DNA of 64,000 bases, taken from Byssothecium circinans (Eukaryota; Ascomycota; Dothideomycetes; Pleosporales; Massarinaceae). Location of the stretch: contig ML977003.1 in assembly GCA_010015675.1 (NCBI GenBank), positions 306,440 through 370,439 of the forward strand, read 5' to 3'. The position numbers and the translations under genes are program-made. This document shows, one piece after another, positions 35,905 to 46,769 of the stretch; position 1 is the stretch's first letter, and each line of letters begins with the position of its first letter. The notes below the pieces were generated by a model, which was given only the letters and a program-made list of their open reading frames with translations, made no database searches and had not been told where the DNA came from.

Positions 35905-37562
35905 CTAGCGCAAAAGTATGTCGAGGGATGGCTGTTCGACATCACTCTCTCCTTGCACTAACCCCTGGGCATAGCACCACCCCACAAGTGAGTACACCGG
36001 AAGATTACGAGGTTGTTCAAACGTTCCAGCTGGTCTGAGAACGAGAGGGAGGCGGCAGCCAGGTACAGCATGGACGACATCTCCCACCTCAACATGAGGC
36101 GGAACGATGCAAAGAAGCCTCTTCGCGTGATACAAGCTTTCCAGTCATCTATCCGCATGCCCAGCAACCGATGGTACTCGTTGTCCCAGATTTTGCGAAG
36201 ATCTTCCTGTGACGAACTCGACTGGAGCCATTCCAGCCACGCCTTGAAGTAGGACTTGTACTCTTCACCGACTGGTTCGTCGTCAATGTTAAGGCCCATG
36301 ATCAGGGTGTAGCATACGATGTTTAACCACGCGGCTTCCGACATATCATGAGGCACCCTCTTCCTCAACGCTAGAACCGCTTCGACGGCTTTCTTCTGCC
36401 CCGTTACAGACGAGTGATCGAACGCAGGACATGTCTCGACAATGGTATCGATAGGCCTGACCTGAAGCTGCAAAAGGCGAGATGATATCACTGTCGGAGA
36501 GGCCTGCAAGGAGCCGCCAGCATTCCAATCCCCCCTATCACACGGCACGTACGGCTCATCGAAGACGAAGTAACGGAAATCAGGTACCCAGGTTGGCAAT
36601 TCTGGAGCTCGCTCTCGCGAAAGCCCGCATAGAGCCAGCAAATCCAATGTGCTCCCGTGACACAGCAAGGCTTCGGCCGTGTCTTGATACACCTTCTCCA
36701 CAGACACGTCATAGTTCGGCTCCGGAACAGGCCGCGTTTTATCTCCGCTTCCTTTAAACGCAAACACCATATCTCTGTAATCAGTGGCGTAACAGTGGAA
36801 AGCCGCCTCCAAAAGCTTCTCATAGCGCACCTCGCCATTTTGCCGGAACTCGTCACGGAGAAAGATGAGCCTTGTGAAGCTCCAAAGGCCCTCTATCTCC
36901 GGATCTTCATCGTCATAGCCCTCCATGCTAGTAGGAATCTTCCACACGGCAAAGATGGCTTCCTGAAGTATGGTGAAGTCGAGGCGGTCGTCGCCGCACG
37001 CTACCTCGACGCGGCTGTTGAGCGTGACTTCCTGTATCACCCACAGGCGCCGGAACCACTGTCGTGTGAGCAAAGATAATACGAGATCTAATCCCTGTCG
37101 GTCTTCCACCGGATCCCAGTCAGCATCGACGCCTTTGGCCTTCATGAATGAAAATGCCTTTCTCGTCCGCGAGGAGCTGGGACCGAGCCATAGCAGGACT
37201 TTTGAGGCTGCTGAATAGACTCTTCCCATACCGGAAACTTGTTCTGCCTTCTCGATCGTGTCCTTTTGATTGATACATATGGCGTCAATCCATAGATACA
37301 GCTTTTTGCGGCCCTTGCGCAGCGTGTCGAAGAGGCTTTTTAGCGTCCTGGTCAGTGGGAGAGACTGGCCATCGGAGAGTGTGATGCTGGTCACTGGGTT
37401 TGGAAAGCCCCAGCAGTAGGATAGAGCTGTAAAGTCATCCTCGAGGTTATCCAGGCATACAGGCTTGAACTTGGCGGTGGCTCTGCCACTGAAGAGAGAG
37501 AATTTAACTTGCAATAGCCGGATGTAATTCCCTGATGGAAGTGGCTCGTAGATTACATCCAT
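35905..37562 (-). pseudogene. HET-domain (heterokaryon incompatibility) gene with a C-terminal frameshift
   Basis: One frame from ATG at 37562 runs to a stop at 35958 (534 codons). The HET domain is complete: FTALSYCWG, LPLTRTLKSLFDTLR, LYLWIDAICINQKD, ASKVLLWLGPSS and QWFRRLWVIQEV. The rest has the usual helical body (DLLALCGLSRERAPELPTWVPDF). After CITRRGFF near 36110 the frame turns into unrelated sequence, while the expected family ending PPHVEVGDVVHAVPGCRLPL continues in another frame to a stop at 35905-35907. The usual 7-10 residues between RRFF and APP also look missing, so a short deletion probably caused the shift. HET domains trigger cell death after fusion of unlike strains. The altered tail may inactivate it or be an allele. 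Confidence 0.85.
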
Positions 37563-39843
37563 TTTGTGTTTGAATGATCATGTAAAGGGATTATTGTACG
37601 GTGTGCAAAACTCAGCCTGCCCGCTTACGTACGCACGGGTGATTGGGTGGCTCTTAAACCCTGACAGAGCTGTACAGTACAGACTATATATACGTCAAAG
37701 CTACCTTCTAGATTACTGCCTTGATGACGACTTCATCGACTGCAAATGTTTGACACCTAGACACCTGCAGGTACCTGATCACGTGACGACAAAAAGGCGG
37801 GGCGTGGCCGCGTGTGGTGGAGAGACGTATTCACTGTTATACTGGACAGCACTAGCCACTTGCACAGCCACAACCATCAACCAATCAAGCTGAGCAACTT
37901 ATTAATGAGACAAGAATATCCCTAAATTGAACTGCAGATATCTCCACGCACACGAAGTTGTTTCGCGTACCGAACTACCTGTCGCTTCTCGACCCCGATA
38001 CCTTCTCTCCCTTCTGCCCCCCGGACTGGCGTCGTAGTTTAGCATTCAACAAGGCGTCACTTCACCGCTACCCGCATCGGCCGCAATTCCCGTCATTTCA
38101 CATTCTGTCCTTTCACGTGCCTGCATCATGGCCTCTCCCAAAATCTGGTTACAACTAGACATATGCGAAGGTCGGTCACTCAAATTAGGCCATGCATTAC
38201 CAATGAATCCCACACCGACCACAGCAGTAGCCCCTCTTCAGGAATGAAATACGTTGACTCTTCAATTAGTGGCTTCTTATCGACCTCTGAGCGAATAATA
38301 CCTGCCTCGATTTGCAAGATATCGAATATGCGAGAAAAGATACAGCTTCGAGTTTGAGCATGTGTTACAGCTGACAAAGATAAGAGGAGCGGAGACTTTC
38401 AGCAGTGGAAACGATGAGTGGAGAAACGTAAGGGGTTGTTTCTGGAGAACAGTGGTGGTTTGCCTACGACTTCAACTGCAGCGACGGTTGCCGCGGCGAA
38501 CCCCACAATATCGACGAAAACATCAGCAACATGGAACTCAGGGACTCTCATTGAAGCTAACGACATTTTTCTTAAAGAAATCTATGCATCGATGAATATC
38601 ACTAGACCTTGCCACTACAGCGCGCGGACGGCCTGATAGAATACGGCGATAAACCCAGGCCTGAAGAACACAGTCTACTGGACTCTGCCCCGTAACAACG
38701 CCAATTGGTATGCATCTCGCTACTATCAATGCTCAGCCTACACAAGCGGCTGTTCGCGCGGTATGGGGTGTCTGCAGTCTTAAACAGACTCCTACTCAAA
38801 CACTGCAAGTTTCTGTGCACTGAACAGCAGCACGCTCTACACAAACATATCTTTGTTTATCAAACCAAGACGAGATCGCCAGTCCACGCAGGGCTCAACC
38901 GAAACCCTAGTTCAGGAAGCCTGCAGCATCTATTGTTCGCCGCCTCCAGACCCTGATGATCCACGTTGCATGCCCCATCAGTGCTGGATCACCTTGCAGG
39001 CTTATACAACCAGAAGGGATCGAACTGTGTCCACATCGTAAAGCTTCATTATTGTTCAGTACATACAGCGCCGCATTCGCAAAATTGGACTGCTCGACGG
39101 TATTGAACACCCTCGCCGAGGACAGCACACCAATCCTATCCACACCATGAATCGCTACGCATGTGGTACCTCAACGCGAATTGCCACCTCTGTAGCGGCG
39201 CCATAGTTTCTGTAAAATAATTTTTTAGACCAAGCAGCACCAAGGGATGCGATGAGAAGGATTTCGCTGCCCTAAACAGCATTTCAAGCACGCAAAAGGG
39301 TCTAGAAAGTACGACATAGTCCATAAAAGAAAAGCGGGACCACTGCGTAGATGGATTCTTGGGACGGAGGCTAGCATAGTGGTGTGGTGTGAAGAACTCC
39401 TGATGCCCACAGCAGCGGAGGCCCAGTCGGAGTAACGGCAGTGAGATTGGATGCTGATTTGTACGAAGAAAATCCTACAATCGTTTTTGACGTACGCCGC
39501 GTCTCTGCCCGGGGTTTGGCTCCACTTCGCGCCGCAGAAGCTTGGCTTCAGATCGTAGTTTTTCTGTCGACACTACCAGCGGTCCACTGCGCCACAAGAC
39601 ACTCATGCTGTCACTGCATTATTCGCCAACATCATCCAAGTTGCTTCAATGGACGTTCTCGGGGCCACTGCGGGTGTTGCTTGGCTGATCATCAATGCGC
39701 AGATTGTGTTGGTAAACTTGAGAGGTGAAGGGTGGTGATGATGAGCTTTTTATTTACCTAACTTTTTCACATGGAGTTGGGGTCCTCGATCCTCCGCAAT
39801 CCTCTGTCCTTTTCCTCCACCTTCTTGCTAGAAAATCACCAGC
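37563..39843. other. Long region without a convincing gene
   Basis: 2.3 kb between divergent HET and symporter genes. Short plus-strand frames at about 38418-39041 with Thr- and Cys-rich stretches (WNSGTLIEANDIFLKEIYAS, later EACSIYC) might be an eroded gene, but I cannot join or identify them. Confidence 0.35.
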
Positions 39844-41934
39844 ATGGTTCCGCCACTTGTGAACAAAGTTGTAGCCTGGATTGTTCCTCCCCCGAAAAAA
39901 TCTGCCGATGGTCGCGATCAATGGCCTTCACGAACGGCCTTCCTTCTCACCGCTATGGGTGGATGTGCAGGCTAGGGTAACCTCCTTCGCTACCCGTCAG
40001 TCCTCTACAACAACTATGGACTTCAATGGTTCATCCCGTATCTACTCGCCGTCTTTCTGATCGCCATCCCCGCGTTGATCCTGGAGGTCTCGATTGGCCA
40101 AGCGTACCGTGGAGGCACCGTCATTGCGTACAACAATATCAATCGGCGATTGAAAGGCGTTGGATTGGGTCCTGTGATTGTCAGTTTCATCGTCGTTCAG
40201 TATTTTGTCGTCAACTTGGCCTGGATCATGAACTATTTCTGCTCGAGTTTCAAGAATCCACTTCACTGGGAGAACCGACTGGACGACTTTTATTGGAACG
40301 ATGTCCTTCAAGTCGGCAATGTCACTGAAGGCACCTTGAGCGCCGACGGAAAATCTGTGATATCTTACACTGGGTATCCGAATGGGTCCGTCATCAAAGA
40401 GACAGTTGGGTTCTCAGTGTTCATTTGGTTTCTGGTCTGGATTTCCATCGTTCGTGGCGTTGGAATGACTGGGCGAGTGGTATACTTCACAATGGGCCTG
40501 CCCATTCTGACTACCATCATCTTCGTCGGTCGGTGTCTTTCTCTCCCGAACGCTACTGCAGGTGTTAAACTTGTGTGGGCAACATAGCGGGAAGAGCAAC
40601 TGGCTTCTGGCGAGGTTTGGCAGACTGCGTTCGGCCAGGTCTTCTTCTCCACAGCTATCGGGTTTGGATACTTCACCACCTACGCCTCCTACAACCAAAA
40701 GCATTCGAATGCAGTTATGGACGCGATTCTCATTTGTGGCAGCAACGTTATTTTCGAGAACTTTGCGGCTCTTGCCATTTTTGGTGTCGTTGGCTTCTTG
40801 CGCAGATGGCCAGAGAATGGCGTTCGCCTGGGTGCTTTCGTGGTCGGATTCTTGACCTTGCCAGAAGCCGTTTTGCAGATGCCCGGAAAGAACTTTTGGG
40901 CCGTCCTCCTTTTCTTCACCTTGATTGTTCTAGGCTTCTCCCCCGCTTTTGTTATGCTGGATGTGGCCGTTACGCTGGTCTGTGACTCTGGCTTGACAAA
41001 GCTTTCACACTCCTGGGTTGTCACGATTCTCACTGCTGTATCCTTCCTCATGAGCCTTCCTTATTGCACTGAATTCGGCTACTATCTTCTGGACGGAGTT
41101 GATCGCTGGGTCAACAATATCGCTCTCACCTCCATCGTACGGACTGAGGTTGTCAGCGCGACTACGATCTACCGTTGCAGCGACGTCATCGATCAACTCG
41201 GACTCCCTGCCTTCTCACTCTACAACTTTGGATTTTTCGGAGCGCAGCTATTAGGAATCGCCCTTGGCCATGAAATCGAGGATCCCGGTGCTGGAGCTGG
41301 AGCCGGTATTGGGTTCTACGTGGTGTGTTCGATCGCTGCTGTCTTCATCGCGCGTGCGCCTGACGAAGCAGCGCCTCGCTTCACGAAGCGCTTCGATCTC
41401 TGGAACTCAAACATGCTCTTGCGTAAATTTTGGTTTCTCGCATACTACTCCGTAAGCTCCATGTACCCTAACTCACATTCTTCCGCAAGCTAATCCAGCA
41501 ATTAGGGCAACCAACTTCGCCGCGACCTCAATGTGATCGTTGGCGTAGGACAAAACTGGAAAATCCCACCCTTCCTCCCCTTCCTCCTGCGCTATATTAG
41601 TGGCCCCATTCTCGCAATCGTCTTCTCCTTTGCATACCCCGAGTTCCACACGTTGCGCTACGATCCCATGATGATTACGGGTTTCATCCTTGCGCATGTC
41701 ACCATACTAGCCATCATTCTAGGCTATGCTATTCCGAAATACTATGATGCACTCATTCCGCCCGAGAGGAGAGGTGAAGGAACGGAGCCGACCATTGCTA
41801 TGCAGACGAAGGGCGAGTTTGCGGGTAGGTCGGCGGCAGAGGTGATGGAGGCGGAACGCGGAGTGGGTGTTGGAATGGCGTTGGAGACGGGAGAGGAGAG
41901 GAGTAGTGACGAGGGTTTAACGGTTGGAAAATGA
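39844..41934 (+). pseudogene. Neurotransmitter:sodium symporter (NSS/SNF) family gene with two in-frame TAG codons
   Basis: Exons 39844-41451 and 41506-41934 (54-nt intron, GTAAGC...ATTAG) make a frame of 679 codons, full length for fungal NSS transporters. It is uninterrupted except for TAG at 39973-39975 (codon 44) and 40585-40587 (codon 248). TM1 is FLLTAMGGCAG-stop-GNLLRYPSV, where the Na+-binding GNxxRYP motif is kept. Later segments include QWFIPYLLAVFLIAIPALIL, IGQAYRGGTVIAYN, VWQTAFGQVFFSTAIGFGYF, YASYNQKHSNAVMDAIL and a hydrophilic tail. The second TAG sits in AT-stop-REEQL, where relatives seem to have Trp. No splicing removes either stop. No other damage is seen. Confidence 0.85.
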
Positions 41935-42777
41935 GGGTTTGCGAGTGTGAGGAAAATGTTTGGGAAGCTTCGACTGCGCATTAACTTGCTTTTTAGCGCA
42001 TGGCATTTATATAGAGATGACGTTTCATCAATTGGCCATTTCGGTATTCCCGTAACTAATCGACGTATGGCCACATACTTGTACTAATAACGGAGAGGTA
42101 TAGGTATTGTGAGCGACCTGTCGCTGTAGACCGTTATCGGCCACTCATCACCGCACTCTCCACCTTTTGACATGCCTGCACAAATACGCAAGGACCGGTT
42201 ACTTACTGAAAACGAGGGGTTGGGGAAATCGAGCTCTGCGGATGTGGTTGATACAGAGCAGATGGGCGTAAGCGTTCGTGGTCACGTACCCTGTATTGAC
42301 CAATAGAATCATCTCAAGTACGCTGCTACTAACTCAAAGTGGCGCGCGGATGGATCGCTTCTGCAAGGAACGAATTCCTGAGGTCAGCGCCTCACACGGC
42401 CCTTACCAAGGTAGGTATAAGTGGGGAAGCCGAGATCTGGGTCGATCGTACCGACCATAAAGAAGAAAGGCAGCACGTGTTGCTGGACTGAACAGTACTT
42501 GACCGTTCCGGACGGTTCAGTCCCGTTCTGGTCTAGCGTCAGCTCCTGCCTATATACCCACCTCTCCTGAGCTTCACCGCTCCACACACAATACATCACT
42601 TTCTCATCACTTGCTCTCGGGTCTCTACTGTCCAACACGTGTGGAAAAAAAAAGGTTCATCGCAACTTGCTTCCGTTCAGTGTTGTTGAACGTACGGCCG
42701 GTACTACACAACGAACTCCACCCGCAAACATATCGAAAAGCACAAACTGTTACTTTGTGCAACGCCAATCATCGACC
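41935..42777. other. Intergenic region
   Basis: 843 bp with the 3' flank of the symporter and the promoter of the next gene. No gene seen. Confidence 0.4.
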
Positions 42778-43775
42778 ATGACCTCCCATTCCCCTTCCCC
42801 CTTTGCAGTCACTGTTCACCCCTTCGCCTCTCCGACTCCTTTCTCCTGCGCCTACGAGCGGGGCTCCCCGACGTTCAAAAACGCCCTCGTCTTCATCGGT
42901 GGCCTGACAAGCGGCCCACATACCACCGATGCTCTCCACATCATCTTCAAATTTCTCACTTCATCGGAGCTCAACTATTCGCTCTGGGAATTCCGTATGC
43001 GGAGCTCGTACACCGGCTTTGGACACTCCAGTCTCGCCAACGATGCCGAAGATATCTCAGCTTTGGTGACGTACTTGAGAGGTATAGGCAAGCAGAGGAT
43101 CGTGTTATTGGGAATGTCTACCGGTCAGTCTTTCCTCTCCTTTCTCATGATTGATACAACTGGGGATCTTGAAATATTAGAATGGAGCGATATGAAGAGG
43201 AGAAATTGACCATCTGAATAGGATGCCAGGGTATCATGGAATACGCAAATACTGAGAAGTATACCTCACACCACGGAGTCGATGCCTACATCCTCACCTC
43301 CCCCGTATCCGATCGCGAAACGGCGAGTATGCTCATGCCGCCCAATTTCCTGTCGCAAACACTCCAGCACGCCGAATCTATGATTGCAGACGGAAACAAG
43401 GACGAGATCATGCCAAAGCACCTCATACCACCGATCTTCACATCACCCATCTCTGCATATCGCTGGCACTCTCTCATTTCTAGAGATGGGGATGACGACT
43501 ACTTCTCCTCCGACCTTTCTGACTCTACTCTTGCAACAACGTTTGGTAGACTGGGGAAGCCAACGCTTATTACGATGTCGCAGGAAGATGAAATGGTTCC
43601 AGAGACGGTGGATAAGGAAGCATTATTAGGACGGTGGAAGAGTGCTGCGGGAGAAGGTGTAGTGAGTGGATTAAGTGGAGTGAATCCTGGGCCCGGGGCC
43701 GATCACGCAGTTAGTGGGGCGGAGGCGAGGGAGTGGTGGGCTGAGAAAGTGGTTGAGTTCTTGGGGGCGCTATAA
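42778..43775 (+). CDS. DUF1749-type alpha/beta hydrolase
   Basis: Exons 42778-43123 and 43222-43775 give 299 residues. The 98-nt intron starts with the uncommon GTCAGT and ends GAATAG. It splits the gene right at the nucleophile elbow: LLGMSTG / CQGIMEY, so splicing is needed to place the catalytic Ser (GMSTG) in the fold. Other landmarks are FIGGLTSGPH (oxyanion loop), SLWEFRMRSSYTGFGHSSL, PTLITMSQEDEMVP (acid) and GADHAVSG (catalytic His). This fits the fungal DUF1749/UPF0613 group. The substrate is not established. No signal peptide is seen. Confidence 0.8.
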
Positions 43776-44120
43776 GAAGAGCATGATGATGCGCTCACTT
43801 TTTGTTTCTACTCTGATTTGCACTTTTACATGCACATAGACCTACATGAGAAGGGCAAGTGCAGTACACTCACTTGTCTCATGGAAGATGTGGAATGATT
43901 GCTACACTAATATACGACTGAATATAATTTCAACACTACATCGCCTATTACTGCGCGCCCACTACTAGGTTCTATTGGAGTCCACTATTAACGTATCCTA
44001 CAGCGTTCGACGACTATGTTACAGACTTAAGGATTAAGCCATCCGAAACAACCTGTCATGGCTTAAGGAACTCGCCCAACTACTCTCACCCACTTTTGTG
44101 TAGGCAACCATCGTATTTAA
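43776..44120. other. Shared 3' region of convergent genes
   Basis: 345 bp. Only untranslated sequence is expected. Confidence 0.4.
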
Positions 44121-45047
44121 CTATTGGTTTGCTCCCACAAACACCACCAAAACCGCTGCATATGCAGCAACAGCGCTGACAATAATCTCAGGCCGCGCAT
44201 TGGAGAACGTTGCGATACAGATAGCAAAGAGGATGACGGCAACCGAGGTGGTAGCAAGGGCAGTAGCCTGATCTTTATGCAACTCCATAATGAGCATTGG
44301 CCCGACGAGCGTGATCCCCCCAAAAAGCGCTATGACAAGGCGCTTCCAGAATGCCTCAATGCTTCGATCACGGTTCACATATCTTCTTTGTGGCGGGTAC
44401 AGATCCGGTTGTTTTCTTGGATCTCGATTCGGGTAATCGTCAAGATCAAAGCCAGCATCCGCCATCGTTGCGTGGCTCATTATCTCCTCCGAGCTTAGAA
44501 GAAATAAGTCTTGAGAAAGCTTTTTACCAGCTTGTACTTGATATTCAACCATCAAGTCCCAGTCTCGAACCGCTTGGCCTGGTGTTAAAATAGTCAGCTC
44601 TTTCTCGCTCACACTGCACGTGCGCATAGGTAACAACAGCTCATGCGTACAATACTTCGTCATTATGTCCTTGATCTCATCAAGCCGGCCCTCATCCATG
44701 CTAACTGAGAAGCCATTGTGAGTTATCGCAGAGAGCTTCTGTAGCAGTTGCCTCTGAAGTCGGTGCAACGTTATACGTTGGAGCGCCGCGAGATTGACCT
44801 TAACGGCTCGGTCCGAACGTTCCGGCTTCCGGTTCAAAAATTTAAGTCGTTCCTTTAGAGGCAGGGTAGTGTTCTCCAGATCATCCGTGTAGATGACCTC
44901 GCTCTGAATCGCTGCCTCAAATAGCGTGCGATAATCATCCTGAGCTACAAGATCGTCAGGATTGACTAGGGGAGAGAGAGAAGGCTGTACTTCTTGAGCC
45001 CGCTCTTGAGCTTCGCTGCATCTCAATATCCGCATTTGCGTTCGCAA
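44121..45047 (-). CDS. DUF6594-domain membrane protein (5' exon unresolved)
   Basis: The main exon encodes about 308 residues with the DUF6594 layout. A helical N-part with paired charged helices (LKERLKFLNRKPERSDRAVK) is followed by RSIEAFWKRLVIALFGGITL, LVGPMLIMELHKDQ, TTSVAVILFAICIATFS and PEIIVSAVAAYAAVLVVFVG. That makes three membrane helices at the extreme C-terminus. The exon begins after a CAG acceptor at 45048, because the frame meets a TGA just upstream. A GTAAGT donor at 45102-45107 would make a 60-nt intron. The upstream exon, expected to carry the family's PGYPS-like start, could not be fixed with confidence between 45108 and about 45364. The function of the family is unknown. 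Confidence 0.75.
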   Translation of the reverse strand: MRTQMRILRCSEAQERAQEVQPSLSPLVNPDDLVAQDDYRTLFEAAIQSEVIYTDDLENTTLPLKERLKFLNRKPERSDRAVKVNLAALQRITLHRLQRQLLQKLSAITHNGFSVSMDEGRLDEIKDIMTKYCTHELLLPMRTCSVSEKELTILTPGQAVRDWDLMVEYQVQAGKKLSQDLFLLSSEEIMSHATMADAGFDLDDYPNRDPRKQPDLYPPQRRYVNRDRSIEAFWKRLVIALFGGITLVGPMLIMELHKDQATALATTSVAVILFAICIATFSNARPEIIVSAVAAYAAVLVVFVGANQ

Positions 45048-45107
45048 CTGGCATCATGGAAGGGAATAACGTGAGTTTAGAATGTGGGGAAGAAGTGGTC
45101 TACTTAC

Positions 45108-46769
45108 TCCGTACGCAAACCTCGCGGCACCACGCCCTTTGCCTTAGTTTGCCTGCTTTCTCGGCTAGTGAAGTAAGAATTGGTGAGGGGGGAGGATGCA
45201 TGACCACGCTCGCGAATACCTGCCAACAGTGAATGTCTAGAAGCTCCTGGTGCTGCATGCAAGCTTTGGCAGCCTGCACATGCGGTCATTGTAGGACTTG
45301 CTACCATTCGTTGCTTGCCACGCACCCACAAGACCACCGAGCTTAAACAGTCACATGCGTCCAAAGCTATTAATTTGGCGCAGAATGTGACGCCCCGCTA
45401 GCAGGGAGGTACACCCACTCCGGTCGTAAGGTTGTGACAGCTTGCCACTGTACAAGTAGTTGTTGACTGGTTGTTCAAAGTGGAGGTCGAATGCAGAGTT
45501 ATGTTATGCGACGCCTTGTAGGGTATCCTCGTTAGGTGCTCGGCTACTCAGGATACCGGTCAGTTATTCTGCTGATTCGCCACAGAAATCCCGACTTAGC
45601 ACCGACCCTCGCGGAGAGCCCCGCCATCCCTTCATCTATGGATCGGCGTTTCTAAGTTAACTCGCGCGTTAGCTCACGAGCTGGAAAATGCCAAGTTATT
45701 TTGGCGCGCTTGGTGGTGGCTACACTACTACCAAATTGTAGAAGATTTTGACACTAATTCACCCACTTCAACTTGCCCCTTACGGGTAACATAGCTCAGT
45801 AGCGGTAAGTCGTCAAGTCGTTACACCTTCTTAATTATTGGCAAGTTTGCTTACAGACTAAGAGTGAGTTGATAGAGCGCCTTTTTGCACTGCGAAAGAC
45901 AGTAGGAAGCCCGCACGTTTGCATGCCGACACTTTGCGCAAATCATCCAACAAACTCTAAGATTGAGCAAGACAAAAACACTGGACGTCTCAATACTTAC
46001 AGATTGAACGGGGTCGACAATTGTTGGGGTGCGACCAGTTGAGTGTAAGGTGTAGCATTCACCATCCTTGGAGATGCGAATGTGTTTTGATCCGCTGTAC
46101 TATCTGTGAGTACCCCAGGTTCAATCGTCTAAGGCGGCTAGGCTAAGGCGAAGCTATAGGAGAGCGAAGAGAGCGAATGTTGAGAAAGCAGCTCCTAGAT
46201 AGTTGAATGCGAGCGAAAATAAAGAATAGAAGGTTTGCTGAGCAGAATTTGGAAATGAAAGGTAGAGTTTGTAGTATGTACTGAGTTCTTCATATCATGT
46301 ATGCCTCCGCTAAGTTGCTGTAGTAGACCTCGAACAGGTGAGATTGTCTGTGTGGTTGAAGAAACAATGTGGGGATATGGTCCGTTGGGTCATTTCTAGG
46401 TAATGTGTACGACTCATTCGTCCACTGAGCGATCATGCAGTATGGCAGTGAATCTTGTGGTGGCTTTTGTATAGTGCTGAAACACAAGACTTGCGGCACT
46501 TTACTACCCGGCCCAGACTATAGAAAGAATCGCAAGCATTTGACACATTGCGTATTCGGCAACTCTTCGGTATCAGTATTTTGTTTAAGGTCCCACTCAG
46601 ACGTGAACGCGAGGATCCCTGCCATTGTTTGCGCGTTATATCGAACTGAACATCGTTCAGGCCATCTCGGTCAGCCCTTCTGGAATCGCAGGAGAAACTT
46701 TTTCTTCAAAGATATTCGACAATCCTTCTGAAAGTTGGCCTTCGGCTCTGCCACAAGCTCAGTCACCTT
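45108..46769. other. Region holding the unresolved 5' exon of the DUF6594 gene, otherwise empty
   Basis: The first 250 bp probably contain the missing 5' exon or exons. The rest shows no gene. A tRNA-like ATAGCTCAGTAGCGG string at about 45790 does not fold as a tRNA. Confidence 0.4.

Noticed and set aside
38418..39041. Possible eroded Cys/Thr-rich gene on the plus strand
   Set aside because: The pieces lie in several frames with stops and show no family signature I can name.
45785..45830. D-arm-like ATAGCTCAGTAGCGG string
   Set aside because: The D stem does not close and there is no matching T arm or acceptor stem.
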